Below the pieces are notes generated by a model. That model did not search any database, had not been told where the DNA came from, and saw only the letters and a list, made by a program, of their open reading frames with translations. The position numbers and the translations under genes are program-made. A stretch of 64,000 nt of DNA, from positions 20,828,745 through 20,892,744 of the forward strand of contig CM075102.1 of assembly GCA_037576195.1 (NCBI GenBank), read 5' to 3'. This stretch comes from Phytoseiulus persimilis. Lineage: Eukaryota; Arthropoda; Arachnida; Mesostigmata; Phytoseiidae. The first letter of the stretch is position 1, and the number at the start of each line of letters is the position of its first letter. This document shows positions 48,892 to 60,674 of the stretch, piece after piece.

Positions 48892-51068
48892 CGCATACAG
48901 ATCGCTCGCATTTCAACATGCCGCTTCATGCATTTAACCCGGAATTCTCCGACTTCCGGTTAGATCGGTACCTGTTCGAGAAGTTTTAACTCGAATTCTC
49001 TGTCGAAAATCAGGTCGTTGCCGAACGGTCTCGATTCTCGATAGAACTCTCGTATTTCCGAGTTGACGTCTTCGTTCCAGGCATGGTGCTCTCAGGGAAG
49101 AGACGGCGACACTGTGCCCAAGTCTCAGATTTGAGAAGATCAAAACATTTCCAGAAGTCCCACTTACCCAACGATGGAAGTTTTGCGCTCGATCCCTGAT
49201 CTTCGCTGAGGTTCTTCGTTTTCTAACTCATTTCTCCACGGGCTGGCCGCGCGAAACGCTTTCCTCTGTCAAACGCTCCCGGAGCGATCATCCACTGAAT
49301 CAACTGTCTGTTGTCAGAGCGCGCAGTCGAACTGAAGCGAACGGTATCTGAGAAGAGCAGTCGGCAAACGGGTAAGTGTCTGGGCTGTCTGTATTTTCTT
49401 CACTTTCTGCCACGGTCGTCGGGCTTTTACCGGTTGCCGCTACTATCAGAAATGGCGCTGCGGCCGTCGTACAGAAAAAACGGTTAGCAGACGATTTTTT
49501 CGGAGCTCCATCGACGACCTGAAGAAGCCAAGACACTCGGGTCCGAAACTTCAGCAGCAGCAGCAGCGAACAGAATCTTCGTGCGGAATATCCTGACGAG
49601 TTCATATTCACCATGTCACACCTCGACGCGCTCCTTTCTGATCAGGCGCAATGAATGGTCCTGACGCATCTCGCTCTTCAGCTCGGTTGTGGCTGTTTAG
49701 AGACTTCTCTGCGTACTGTTTGCGGAACAAAGCATCGGCGCATCATAAATACTTTTGAATGGTTCAGAACATATAGGTGACGCTCCTTCTCTTGTCAACC
49801 GAAGCTATTCGACGAATCGGCAGATCTGGCTCACGGAGTCCTGAGCAACATCGCGGTCACTTCGATTGAACCCCCCCCCCCCCCTCTCCCCAGAAAATCT
49901 GAGATGCTTCAAATTTCATTCCGGAACAGCAGGCTCTACACGGTTCGTGGTCAGGGAGAGATTCCACGTCAGAGTCCTCATGGCAGCTAGAACGAGGGTG
50001 CCGCATACAAGAGCCGTCTGACGAAGAGCTAGCGTGCGGAGCGTCGGACTCTCGACGAATTCAAACCTCCCCGGAATTAGTTGTCAGCATAAACCATCGC
50101 CCAGAATGCAGTTCTCTCAATGCAGATTGCTCCTCTCAGCTCCCCCTCTCCCAAGGAAGCTTCCTCTCACCTCCCAACGCGGACGGGGGGATTATGGCTC
50201 AAACGACTCACTCTAGCATTCATCTAAAGAATCTCAGAACCGGTGAGCGGATAGCGCCGGTGGGCAAACTCATGCTCATAGCTCTGAGCATGATCAAGCT
50301 GAAGTTGGCAAAAGGGGTGGGCGGATATAGGAGGACTTTCCGATTCCCGAATCGTCATATCTCAGCAGCCTATCATAGTACGACGACGGGGAAGCTCATT
50401 CCTGGGGATTCCAGCGAAAATAGAACGGCTGGCCCGCCCGCCAAGATATAACGCTCGATCGAGTAGATTCTTTCTTCTCTGAGGCATTTGGAGCACTTTC
50501 AGTCGAGCCACCTCGTGGAAACTCCTGCGTGACCTTATCAGACCATCCAGGGGAAATGAGAGGAATCGCGACTCTCCAGTTCGACCCTGTGTCCTATACG
50601 TTGCCATGTGCGCGGACTGTTGGATCAATTCGCACCTCCAGTGTGTTCTCCTCTGAGCATCCCACGGCGAGATAAATTCAACTCATCCGAGGTCCGAACA
50701 CGGAGCGTTTATTCCGGGATGATTGGCGAGTTCGTTCCGGAGCCTTCGGTTCAATCATTCGGATTTGGATTATGACTGAGTTGGAACCAGGGAGCCTTGG
50801 GGCCGAAACCAGACTCCTGGGCACCGGAGCGATTGAACGCGACATGAGACTAAAGGATCCGAATGGCTACACATGTGGGGGATTGAACGAAGTACAATTA
50901 TTTCGACTCGCAGTCAACTGAACTCGGAATCTCTCTCTACATCCGATCTACATCCGATATCTCATCAAGCTTTGCAAAACCTCGTGACTTGGGTCGACAG
51001 CTCAAGCTGATCATGCCTTCAGGTTCCTCGTAAGGGTAGATATGTTAGGTTAGGTTTAGTTCAGGTTG

Positions 51069-51102
51069 GGAACTCACAAGAACCTCGCTCTTGTGAGGTT
51101 CC
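51069..51102. repeat. Hairpin-forming inverted repeat
   Basis: GGAACTCACAAG pairs with CTTGTGAGGTTCC around a 9-base loop, with a perfect 7-bp inner stem and a 5-bp outer stem separated by one bulged G. Just upstream (51044-51058) is a GTTAGGTTAGGTTTAG stretch. Confidence 0.7.
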
Positions 51103-51165
51103 TTAGCGATGTCAGATCGATAGATATTTTGAAAAAGATTATGGAAACATTGTCGTTGTCACCTG

Positions 51166-51740
51166 TCACGTTGTCAATGTCTCATCCAAGTATGAAGCGG
51201 CAAGCTGAAGCGGGTGCTTTCGAGTCGTCAGCATAAGCAGTGGATCTGAGATCAGCCTGCGGGAATCGTCCGAATGGGAGGCTTGGAGTTCCGCGATCGT
51301 CGTGGGTCGGTGGTTCCACCGCTCTCGTTCAATCCGTTCGCCCAGTTTGTTGGGCTCTGCCATATGGCGGAGTACCATCCCGATTCGGTTGTTGTTTTTC
51401 GGTGGTGGTATAAAGTGTCGAAAAATACGTAACCGAAGCTCCCTTGCGATGACTCATCTGGACAAGCTTCAAAGATCTCGGTGACTTGAGCATTTACTCG
51501 ATCGAGGTGGTTTCCAGCGATCAAGCGAACCGGTCGATTCCCAGAGGCGACTGGAAGGGTTTTCTTCCTCCGTTCGGCGAGCAGTTGCGGGACACACTCT
51601 ACATATATCCACACTTGAGAGTGATGTTCGAGCAGAGCGAACAACTCCCGGCTGTTGGAAAAGTCCAATGGCGCGATCGAAATCATATCTACAGTGGGGC
51701 TTTTTCATCCGAACTGCCCGAATGCCATCGAAGTCCACCT
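51166..51740 (-). pseudogene. Possible Tc1-like transposase C-terminal relic
   Basis: On the - strand the stretch at about 51378-51166 reads LGERIERERWNHRPTTIAEL and then DDSRRLIS before a stop. This resembles the end of Tc1-like transposases, where a helix RVRxRxPxxLxEL precedes the IPxxxIxxLIxSMxRR tail. Upstream - strand frames are open but show no convincing catalytic motifs. The call rests on the C-terminal pattern alone and is weak. Confidence 0.28.
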
Positions 51741-54700
51741 CGCGTTGTCAGTCTTGACGCAAGCTCGGGATCTCTGAAGGCTCCGACCAACAAATTGAAA
51801 CCATCTGGAACATTCAACTCACCGTTGCACTTCGCAGGTGGTTCTTACTTTCCCAATAGTTTTTCAGACCTAGCGAATTCCACAACATCCTCTCAGCCAG
51901 TGCTTTGAATCTGGTTCCATGTTGGCGTATGACATGGCAGACAGGTGGCATCCGTCGACGCCACTGCTTCGCAACTTGATTCGCTGCTCATTGCGACAAC
52001 TTTAAGCAAAGCTTGCATGCTGCCAGGTGGACCCAGAGTAGCCCCCCATTTCTTGCTGAATCAAGGGTGCGAACGCGATCCCTCACAGTCTTCGCCTGAT
52101 AATGACATGGGCATGAATCGTCTCATTCTTTCTTTTGCAAGACAATGCAAAACTAAATTCCAGGGACCGAGCTGCTCAATAATAGGATCGCGATTTTTGT
52201 TGCTTCTTGACTCAAAGCAATACGTAGTATGGCACGAAAATTATTGAATTGTGAAGTTCCGGCGATATTCCAATGAAACATACGAAATGAAGCGGCGGAG
52301 TTCCGATGTATCCGAGCGAAGAAATTGAGAGTTCTGAAAGAAAGGTACCCAGCTACGAATCCCTCCTGATGGTGCGAAATGCGATCTATCCACAGCCCTC
52401 TCCCGGCTGACAGTTTTAACGTCACTGAGTTGCATCGCTTGAGTCGACTGGGTTAGAAACATCTACAGGTCTGCACGACATGAAAGCGATTTATTTTCTG
52501 CACATCTCGGGGAAACATCCTGCCCTGATTCTGAATCCATCCTGGAAAGTTTGGGAATCATTCTGAGAAATTCATATTCTACTGCCGCAAAAATCAGCGT
52601 GCGAGCAGAACTCCGGACCCACCTTAGCATTAATTGAATTGGAACTATCGGCAACCTCGAAGAAATAGTACCTGGAAGGTGCTCTCAGTGTCCACAGGTC
52701 TGTCGGAGAGCTGTTGACCCTCCGAATGCCTAAAATGTCGTTTCTCTCGAAGCAGCTCAGAGGCATATCGGTCTGAGAGAACCGAAGTCAAACAAAGAGC
52801 AAAGGAGCGGAATTGGAGAGAGAAAGACGAGACAATACGACGTAGGTTTTTGAAAAGCAATCCGCAGATGAAGTTTAAGTGTCGGAAGGCCTGCTACAGG
52901 AAACGGTACCGTATCATCCGAGGAGACCACATGGTTTCCAGTTTTTCATCCGCACGAGCATTCGTTTTGATATCCCCGGTCTAACCTGCGGATGTGAACT
53001 CACAATCAGTTTAATGAGTCGTTTACGCTATGAATGTCTCTCGGGCGACTCGTTAGATTAGTCTGACGCGACCCATGAACCCCTCGGCCTGGGACTACTA
53101 CTCTGACAGTATCATCACCAACACGCACAATTTGTGAATAGGATGCCTTGAAATAGAAAACCACCTCAAAAAGCCACTGAACTCATCGCTACGGGACTCA
53201 GTTCACTCAATGTAGTGTCGACTCCCAAGTGATGCCCAGGAGGAAACACCACCAATCGATCCCGGTAGTTATCCAGACAAGAAAATTCGCTAAATCTTAT
53301 CATGATACGTGAAATTTCTCCGCTTTGCAACTCTCCACGCGCTGATTCGGCCGATTAACTCCGCAGTTCACCTGAGAAGATATAAGGCAGATGCCTCAGA
53401 GATGCGTCATATGCTTCGTTTGTGCTCATCGAGAACACCTTCTATCACATATTCTATTGAGCAGATCGCTGTGGAGGAGTTCGTCTAGTTTCGCAGCCGA
53501 CTCCCCTATGAGCGTCCAGGAGGTCTATCGAAGGTTTTGAGCGTGATCGGAGAGAACCCCCGATACGCCTGGATCCATGTTCACAGGAGAGCGGCCAGAA
53601 CAAATCATGTGTCTGAGGACGGAGGTTGGAATGATAGCGTGGTGCTGCCATATCGATTGCTTACCTCGGGCTCGAGCTGAATCAGTTCAGAGCGGATTCC
53701 GATGCGCATGCTGAAAGAGGGTTCAAACGTCACAAGGGGTCGAATGCATCGTATGGGCCGTGGACTCCGGAGCGGTCACGGATTTTTTTCCGCACAACTT
53801 GGCGGACCGCTCTGCTGACTTTCTCACATTCTGAACCGGAGATCGGCCGAGGTCAGCGAAGCCCGCGAGTACTTCCAACAGTCTGCTCCGAGCGATGAGC
53901 ACAAGTAATAACGATCAACAGAACGCGTTCGGCAACCTGACGTTTGTGGGTATTTCGAATCGGCAAGCCGGAGTAATGCAGAGCATGTCTTCATTGATTC
54001 AACTCTTGATCACGGCTCTCGCATTCCGAACTTGACTGGGCACTGAGTTCTTGGGAATTCTTCTCTCCAGCTGGACTTACACTGTTACAGGTGTTTGGAT
54101 GAGAATGGTTCGTTCCGAGACCATTTACATAGTACCTCATCTGTTGGCCCGCAAATGAGTTCAATGAGTTGGGATTAATTTTGGTTGTCGAGCAGTCTCG
54201 GTGATGGCATCGACTTCGTTTTGAGTTTGACTTTCCAGCTGTTCTGCGCGCTCAGCCTCCGGCTCTCACTAAGGTCTCCGAAGTGTTACAGCTGGACCTA
54301 ACCAGATTTCGATTGACAGTGGGCGGCAAGGCGCCGTGGATAATTTTCTTCGGCCATCAGTGTTCGGCTGGCGATTACTCGATGTCCTGTGGAACCGTCA
54401 GCTGAGAATTCGGAGACATTTTTCCGAGAAAGGGTTCTCAGGGTTCCTCAGGGCCTTTGTAACCGGGGAGACGTGGGGGAACTGACAAAACGTACGGGAT
54501 TATTCGTGGTACCGATCAGGTGGCTTCCCCGCTTCTGTAAAGCTAGAGACTAGAGCGATCAGCTCAGAAAAAATTTCAAAGGAATCTGAATGAATCTTGA
54601 AAGAAGATATGAACTATCGGATTTTCTCTTTCCCGGAATCTGCACCTTGAGTTGGCGAAGCCCTCGAAAATCAGTGTTCCAAGAGCTCTTTTTCCGGGTT

Positions 54701-55019
54701 GAGAGTCCTAAGCACTACTCCGATCGAATCGATCCGATCGAAGATTCCAGAGGATCACCCGAAACACTGGTAAATTCAGGGGAGAATGGTTTGCGTTTAG
54801 CAGCCATCTCAGAACTTGTGGAAGATCTAGCGGAAAAAAATATTGTCGCCTTGGATCGCATTCATATTGAGCCTCCCTTTGATTCTACTCAAAGCGTCAT
54901 TAATTAGTATAGGGAACTCTGTTTCGAGGGACGTTCGGGAACCTGATGAATTCCTGACGAAGTGACTCAATAGATTGTCGCCTATTACCTAGATCCCTTT
55001 CAAGTTTCTAGAAGCAGGG
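51741..55019. other. Gene-poor DNA, one unrecognised open frame
   Basis: No domain was recognised on either strand. A + strand frame of 105 codons at 54590-54907 ends in AEKNIVALDRIH and a short tail. Its string IVALDRIH resembles the Gemin6 exon 1 string ILALERIH found 2.7 kb further on, but the rest does not align. The other frames are short. Confidence 0.35.
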
Positions 55020-55525
55020 GACCGATACACGCGTGAACGTGTTCTCGGTTGAGCGCATATTGAACCATCCGTCGGAATAATGAAGAGCTCGAGGAGGTCC
55101 GCCTTCAGTCCATGTTTCGCATAGATACCTGGCTTTGTAGAGAGTGAGGGGAGGGAGCAGGACACCCTCAACATAAATTGCGAACATGACGCTAGTGTTT
55201 GCCTTCGAGTGATCGATAACTTCATCCGTATCCGGCGCAGCGTGACGAAAGACTCCACGCCCCCCCCGGATCAGCGGTGGAAGCTGTCTCGACATAACAT
55301 TCGCCGGCGGAACAGCTTTCGGCGAGTCTTCAAGATCCTCGTATGATTGGCCAATATTTCCATGAGATCCTGAAGAGCGAGTTCGCTTCCAAATCTGCCC
55401 GAGACCTTCTGGCAAAGAGACATGCAGATCGAGAAAGCCGATGACCCAATCGTTACCCGGGACGTTTCTCTTGAAAAAATTGACGTGCCGATTTCACTTC
55501 TTTAGGGAAAATTTCCTTCGAGTCC
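55020..55525 (-). pseudogene. Jerky/Tigger-like (pogo-group, DDE_1) transposase relic
   Basis: Reading on the - strand, fragments match the order of a CENP-B-type plus DDE_1 transposase. They are FPKEVKSARQFFQEKRPG, a frameshift, NDWVIGFLDLH (compare the PGxxWxxxFLxRH block), IRGGRG, and HSKANTSVMFAIYVEG (compare STSVMFAGxAxG). LLPPLTLYKA, ETWTEGGP and GWFN follow. The last four blocks sit in one frame over about 55 codons and are diagnostic of the family. The Asp-bearing block before IRGGRG is not preserved, the frame is broken, and nothing recognisable follows GWFN, so it is inactive. Confidence 0.75.
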
Positions 55526-55879
55526 TGAGATCGCTCCTCTGCAGAGTAAATTCCCAAGCAGCGCAGGCACTCGAGGAGGTGGCTAAGGTAGACTCCTCTC
55601 CAGCCGACTAAGCGCTCTGGACACCGCCCGGCTGCTGTACTTTCGAACAGCGGCAGCGAGCAGCGACTCAGACACTCGCTCTCGCTGTGTTCGGTACGCA
55701 GTGTCTGCCCGCGGCAGTTCTCAATGGGAAACCTTGCATTGGACCGCCCCCAGAAGCATCTCGATACAAGCCCCTCTTTCTCGTATTTGAGACGCCCAGT
55801 GATTCCTTGCAACTTTATGCAGCGTCTCGGGATGATCGGTATCACCCATCGGTGGGGCTGGGAGGTTGGCGCGGGTAAA

Positions 55880-56174
55880 TTCACGGCCTCCGTTATTCAT
55901 TCACGGCTTCCGTGAGTCTTGCACGGGGTCTGGGTTCAACCTACAGGAACGAGAATAAGAGCCGGGATTCTGAAGTATTCGGCTAGCGGGGGTCACGGAA
56001 CCGGCACGATGACATTGGAGATTGAAAAGGAAACGAGTTCCTCCGAAATTCTGCGCCGGTAATCATTGTCTACGCTCACATCGAAAGACTGGTTCCGTGA
56101 GAAATTAAAGAGCTTTGAAAGCTGGTGGAGAAGTTGCGGAACTCACGGCCGCGGCACGGTAATCACGGCCGTGA
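55880..56174. repeat. Cluster of TCACGG-based repeats with a 10-bp inverted pair and a 12-bp palindrome
   Basis: TCACGGCC/T starts at 55881 and 55901, and TCACGGCC at 56143 and 56163, each pair spaced exactly 20 bases. TCACGGAACC at 55993-56002 is the reverse complement of GGTTCCGTGA at 56091-56100. TCACGGCCGTGA at 56163-56174 is a perfect palindrome. The cluster may be a decayed transposon end region or a set of binding sites. Confidence 0.6.
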
Positions 56175-56818
56175 ATTCCTTGCTACGACCGTTAACGCCG
56201 CTCCAAACTCCCAGCCCTACCCATCGGAAACTCGATTTCCGGGAAAAGCTGCATAGAATGAATTTCGGATGCGCCTCATCTTTTCGGGAAGCCCGAGGTA
56301 TAGAAGAGTGCCAGGACTACAGCTGGCGAAAATATCCGAGCTCTGTGCTCGTCGGTGCGCGAAATCCAGGGAAAACTTCTCTGCATATCCGCGGAAACAC
56401 ATGACTTCTTCAAGAAAAAACTGGCGACGAACTCATGTTAGGTAGGGGAGCGCCGACGGCGGAAGCGTTCCCAAAGAGGGCAGAGGATTCCGAAGTCCCA
56501 TCTGATCGCATGGAATTCGAACATGACTTCATTTCACATAATCCGGCTCTGCGGAATCGCCGTCAGTACGTGCCCGGCTCCTGTACGCCCCCTAAAAGCT
56601 CAGTCATTGGATGGCGGGATTCATACGACCTTTGCAATCCGTTGTCGTTCCCTGGAGAACGACTTTGGGGTATCATTCAATTGTCACCTTCCATGTATCC
56701 ATGTTTCTTTTTGGTGAACGGCAAGATAGCTCGATGAATAATGCACATTCTTCGAGACAGTCGTTGAATTCAGTCTTCAAATCCTCCTAATTCAATCTAC
56801 TCTCATGGACAGAAGGAA

Positions 56819-56866
56819 CGTATAAAATGATCTATGTCCGAACCTCCATGCTTCACGAATAACTGA
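56819..56866. repeat. Dispersed repeat, copy 2 (GTATAAAATGAT family)
   Basis: Same orientation as copy 1 at 30520-30566. The core GTATAAAATGAT is identical, and CCGAAC with TCC and CTT follow in register with scattered differences. Confidence 0.5.
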
Positions 56867-57536
56867 TTTCAAGTCGGTACACTCCGACTCGCGATTCAGA
56901 AGGTTCAAGTGCTTCAACGGGGACCCGCTTACTTTTAGGGACTCAGAGACAGTTTCGCCTAGTATGCCAGCCTCTGCACACTTCAACAACCTTCTATTTT
57001 TATGTCTCTGAGCTGGTTTTATGCTATATCGGATGCAGCCGGAGACCTGAAATCTCAGGAATCGGCGTTCTTTCGCAAAATCCTCATTGCTCAGAGTGAG
57101 AAGAGGTGAATGGTCGAACGAAACATCGAAGTTTCGACAAATGCTCCCCCTCCATCCCATTGCTCCAAACCACGGATTCGAGGATTTATATTGATCCTAT
57201 AGATATCCTGAGAAGCACGGGGCTCTACAGGAAGCGGTCCATGGACTTGAAAAGTTGAGAACCCAGACTCTGCACGAACAGCTTTCGCGCTGTTTGAGGA
57301 GCAGCTTGCCTAAGTCTCGGAGGCTATTCGACGGAATTGTGGTCTGTTAGGTTTCGGATTCAACCGGCGGCAACAACCTAAAACCCGACTGATCTTTGAG
57401 CTGATTCTGATGGTTCTGTTGTACTGCGCAAAGGTTTGAGTGAACACCCGTTGCTTGGATGCTCAATGAAAGCAACTGGGCCTTCCTCTCTCGGATATAG
57501 ATAGGCGATTCGGGCTAATCTACCGCTAGGCTCGGA

Positions 57537-58461
57537 ATGGAATCACAACAGCCTGACGACAACTGGAATAAACTCAAAGATGATATTTTGGCCCTTGAAC
57601 GCATACATCTGTCAGATGCGACCGTACGGTGCTCTGACGGTCAGTGTTTCCAAGGAGTGGTTCATTCCATCGACCCCGTCAGCAAGAGGTAAGGGGCTTG
57701 CCCTAGGTTCAGCATTGTCCAAGTTCATCGACGAAGATATTCCTAATTGCCCAAGGCTTGTGGTTTGCTGCTCGGCTAAATTCGACGCAGCTTCACTTCT
57801 TGTGCTTCATCCGAGTTGAATCTTCGTTTCAGTCTCCTTCTGGCTCGAGTCGAATCTGAAAAGGTGAAAGATATGGTTCTATGCATCGGTTCTACGATCG
57901 CCGACGTTGTGGCATGTGAACAGCACTCTAAGCACGCCCATATCGTCGACCGGCTTCTAGCGCCTGAACAGGTTCGTGCACCTTCCTTCATATGGACACC
58001 ATGTTCTCCTTGTGGAAGAACACTCGAACCATCCAAGCTGGGAATCGCCCTGGAAGCTCTACTCCGTCGTATGGTTCACCCTGGTTATGTTTCGATATTT
58101 TCTACAACGCTTTGTCTCACTCTTTGTGAATCTAGAGAACAGCTGAGGAGGTGTGTGAACACCGACTCCTGGGCACGGAACGGAAGTTCTTCGGAAGAGC
58201 GAAAATTCCAGAGTAAAGGAAACATCTCTCTGCTTGCAGACCTACACTGCCGTCGAACAAAAACAACGCCAAGACCAGCTATTCCTGCACCTGAAAACGA
58301 GGAATTTGCCATGCGAGATTGACGGGAAGCTGATTCGCATATCCACTTGGGCACACATCGAACCGCCATATACAAAAAAAGAACTCTTCTGCAGCAACGA
58401 GATGATTCAAGAAAGAGTTTCTGCGATCCTTGACGAATTCGTGTGGAAGAATCTCATCTAA
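57537..58461 (+). CDS. Gemin6: Gem-associated protein 6 (SMN complex subunit), complete, three exons
   Basis: Subunit of the SMN complex, which loads Sm proteins onto spliceosomal snRNAs in the cytoplasm. Gemin6 pairs with Gemin7 through an Sm-like fold. Exons are 57537-57688, 57833-57971 and 58240-58461. The phases agree and the ends are GTAAGG/TTTCAG and GTTCGT/TTGCAG. The joined product has 170 residues, against 167 in human. Residues about 11-81 fit the Sm-like fold (GQCFQGVVHSIDPVSKSLLL, then VLCIGSTIADV). Residues 98-170 match the Gemin6-specific C-terminal domain, with ERKN-like EQKQRQDQLFLHLKTRNLP, HIEPPYTKKELFCSNEMI and RV. The match to vertebrate Gemin6 spans both parts, so Gemin7 or LSM12 are less likely. 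The start gives a product of family length. A hAT MITE lies about 350 bases past the stop. Confidence 0.9.
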
Positions 58462-58808
58462 CGATCAGCTGGAGAACTGAACTCACCGCCCTCGGGTGGA
58501 TGAACCAGGCATAGCTTGACGTCAACTCTTCCTGACGATAATGCTCGAGGGCCACAATGTACTGTGATAAAACCTACATCTTGAAGTGAACTCCCAGCTC
58601 CATCGAAGTTCTCATTTCACTCAGCGGTGCCGATTTCGGAGGTAGTCCCCCTTCCGCCGAGGCGAAGGGAACTGAAGGGATGACCCTTGGGAGAAGCCAG
58701 TGTCCAGTAGCTTGAACCGGTTGTTTGCTCCGATAGATACAGGATCACAGCTCAATCGCGAAGACTTTTGATAACCTGATTGGAATCGGAGACCTGAGCT
58801 CATTAGAA

Positions 58809-59169
58809 CAGTGGTATGGGGCCTGGCGCTTTCTGGTGGGGCCTGGCGCCTTATCTGGTGGGGCCTGGGTACCATTTTCTAGAATAACCCCGAACGAACG
58901 TCAGTGATTTGATGGTTGTAGAAGTCCTGCTCCACGGCGCAATTCCACGTCGCAAGTTGAGCAACAAAAAATCTGGTGCTCTCCAACGGTTCCTGCGGGC
59001 TCGCGACATTGCTCCATTACAAGAAGTCGGGTTCAGCTAGAGACGGTTTCAAGTAGAAAGTTGTCGTGATCATCTCCGGAGAGACATTCTCAATCGACGC
59101 CTGATGAAGGCCGGGGATCTGGGTTGATGTCCGCTGGGGCCCGGGTCAAAAAAAGTTTGGGGAACACCG
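58809..59169. mobile_element. hAT-type MITE with 8-bp target duplication
   Basis: The 361-bp element begins CAGTGGTATGGGGCC and ends GTTTGGGGAACACCG. The outermost bases are imperfect inverted repeats (CAGTGGT against CGGTGTT). The sequence GGGTCAAAAAAAGTTTGGGG near the right end resembles hAT terminal regions. The flanks 58801-58808 (CATTAGAA) and 59170-59177 (CATCAGAA) agree at seven of eight bases, a strong target-duplication signal. No transposase is encoded. The left end carries the GGTGGGGCCTGGCGCC subterminal repeats listed separately. Confidence 0.82.
58813..58875. repeat. Three tandem 22-base subterminal repeats in the hAT MITE
   Basis: Two copies of a GGT-GGGGCCTGGCGC-TT-TCT unit (58813-58834 and 58835-58856) and a partial third from 58857. 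Subterminal repeats of this sort serve as transposase-binding sites in hAT elements. Confidence 0.8.
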
Positions 59170-59804
59170 CATCAGAATATCCAATCAGGCATCTGGACAG
59201 TCACGTATCTAGCTCAAGCGGCGCCCGGGGCAAACCGGCAAAAATGCCCCCCCCCCCCCTCTCCGAGCCCGCGGGAAAATTTGGTGAGCCATGGCAAGAG
59301 ATTCTTCCTGTTGCGAGCAAGGTCATGTTCACTCAATGTTACCACGATAGAGTAATGGCCTGAATCGCGCACGATGGGTGACAGCGCGGAGACATCGTCG
59401 TCATCTTATTGCCTTGACTGCGGCTCAAAAAACGCTTTTTTTTTTTCGTTTCGTCTCTCAATGTTCAAAAATGCTGATGCGCCCAGCTTCTCTTGAGCCA
59501 TAATGATCCCTGGCACGGACCAACGTTCCACAGTCATTTATATCATCACAAAGTTTTTTCGATAGATCGAAGTTGAAGTTTGATTCTACGCTCCTCCGCT
59601 CCATGAGTCGCGATTTTGTTCTTGATTCGGATCAAATTCCTGCCGCAGTGGAGGAGATTGACAGAGCCTCGAATTCGTTTGACTCTGGCTTCGCGCCCTC
59701 ATGAGGTAGACATGCAAGCCCTCAGCCCTCTGGTGCATGTAGCAGTGCCTGAGTTGAGGCGAGTTTTTATTGCAGTCTTGGACATTTATGGTACTTCACC
59801 TCTT

Positions 59805-60064
59805 CTGCGCCCCTCAGCTGTGCGCCCCTGACTTCTCTGAGGCGAGATTCCGAATCGCCAATGCAAACACGGATATGGACAAACTTCAACTGCGATCTGG
59901 CCCCCCTCAGATCTCTGGGGCGTTTATTCGTTCGGAAGACGGATCAAGTTCATTAGGTTAGGTTAGGGCTACGGGTAAAAATCAAGTATGGTTTCACGTC
60001 CATAACTGAGCGCCCCATCAGCTTTGCGCCCCCTAACTGCGCGGCCCATCAGATTCGCGCCCGG
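59805..60064. repeat. Two clusters of degenerate GCGCCCC-CAGCT repeats
   Basis: Units like TGCGCCCCTCAGCTG recur at 15-17-base spacing in two groups (about 59808-59840 and 60009-60064). Examples are GCGCCCCATCAGCTT, GCGCCCCCTAACTG and GCGGCCCATCAGATT. The arrays are imperfect and may be remnants of a minisatellite or transposon. Confidence 0.55.
59953..59968. repeat. Short interstitial (TTAGG)3 array
   Basis: Three tandem TTAGG units, the ancestral arthropod telomere repeat. A similar two-unit GTTAGGTTAGG stretch lies at 51044-51054. The arrays are too short to mark a chromosome end. Confidence 0.6.
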
Positions 60065-60674
60065 AGCACGAGCTCTTATGGAGCTCTTATCCGTCCAAGG
60101 TGCGCAGGCCCGGACAACAGGTTCGTCGGCCATGGCACTCAAAATCACTACCGGCAGTGTCCGGGGTGGAGGGTCGTCGTGTGAGCGGCTGTCAGCTTTC
60201 GGTTGATAATTCAAATTGAATGGTCCTAGCATTCGTTCGAGTCCGATGAGAACGAATCGTTCACAGTCTCAGCTAGTCAAGGGCAAATACATGATGACAT
60301 CTTTCGAGACTAACTCGATCAATCAGTAGGAAGGAGCTCAACTCGAGTTTTGCGTCTTCAGGAAGACTTCCGACAGAATGGACGAGCTGCTATAATAAAT
60401 AATAAGATCCCTGCGACCTCTCCTCTATTCGTTCTAAGGGAAGAATCGCGCGGTGTCGACCGCTGCTTCCTCGCTGCGACTTCTGACCTGTCTTGATCGC
60501 TTCTCGAAGTACTGGATTACGGTAATACCCTTTCATCGTCACCATCTTGCTTCAACTTCTCCGCATTCGTTGTTTGAGGAACGAGACTGCACTCAGCTGA
60601 GTATCGACAGCTATCTAACAACGAAAAGTCGAAGCCCAGTCGAGAAGTGAAGAAGTTCAAGCTCGATTCAGTCA

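Larger units (their letters stand above)
47701..51165. other. Gene-poor DNA with scattered small repeats
   Basis: Open frames such as 48302-48763 (+, 153 codons) have no recognised domain. A run of 16 C lies at about 49869-49884. The palindrome and hairpin listed separately are the only structured elements noticed. No gene is supported. Confidence 0.35.
55526..57536. other. Intergenic DNA left of Gemin6
   Basis: Contains a cluster of TCACGG motifs (55881-56174, listed separately) and the second copy of the GTATAAAATGAT repeat (56819-56866). A - strand frame of 122 codons (56792-57160) overlaps that repeat and has no recognised domain. The right end should hold the Gemin6 promoter. Confidence 0.35.
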
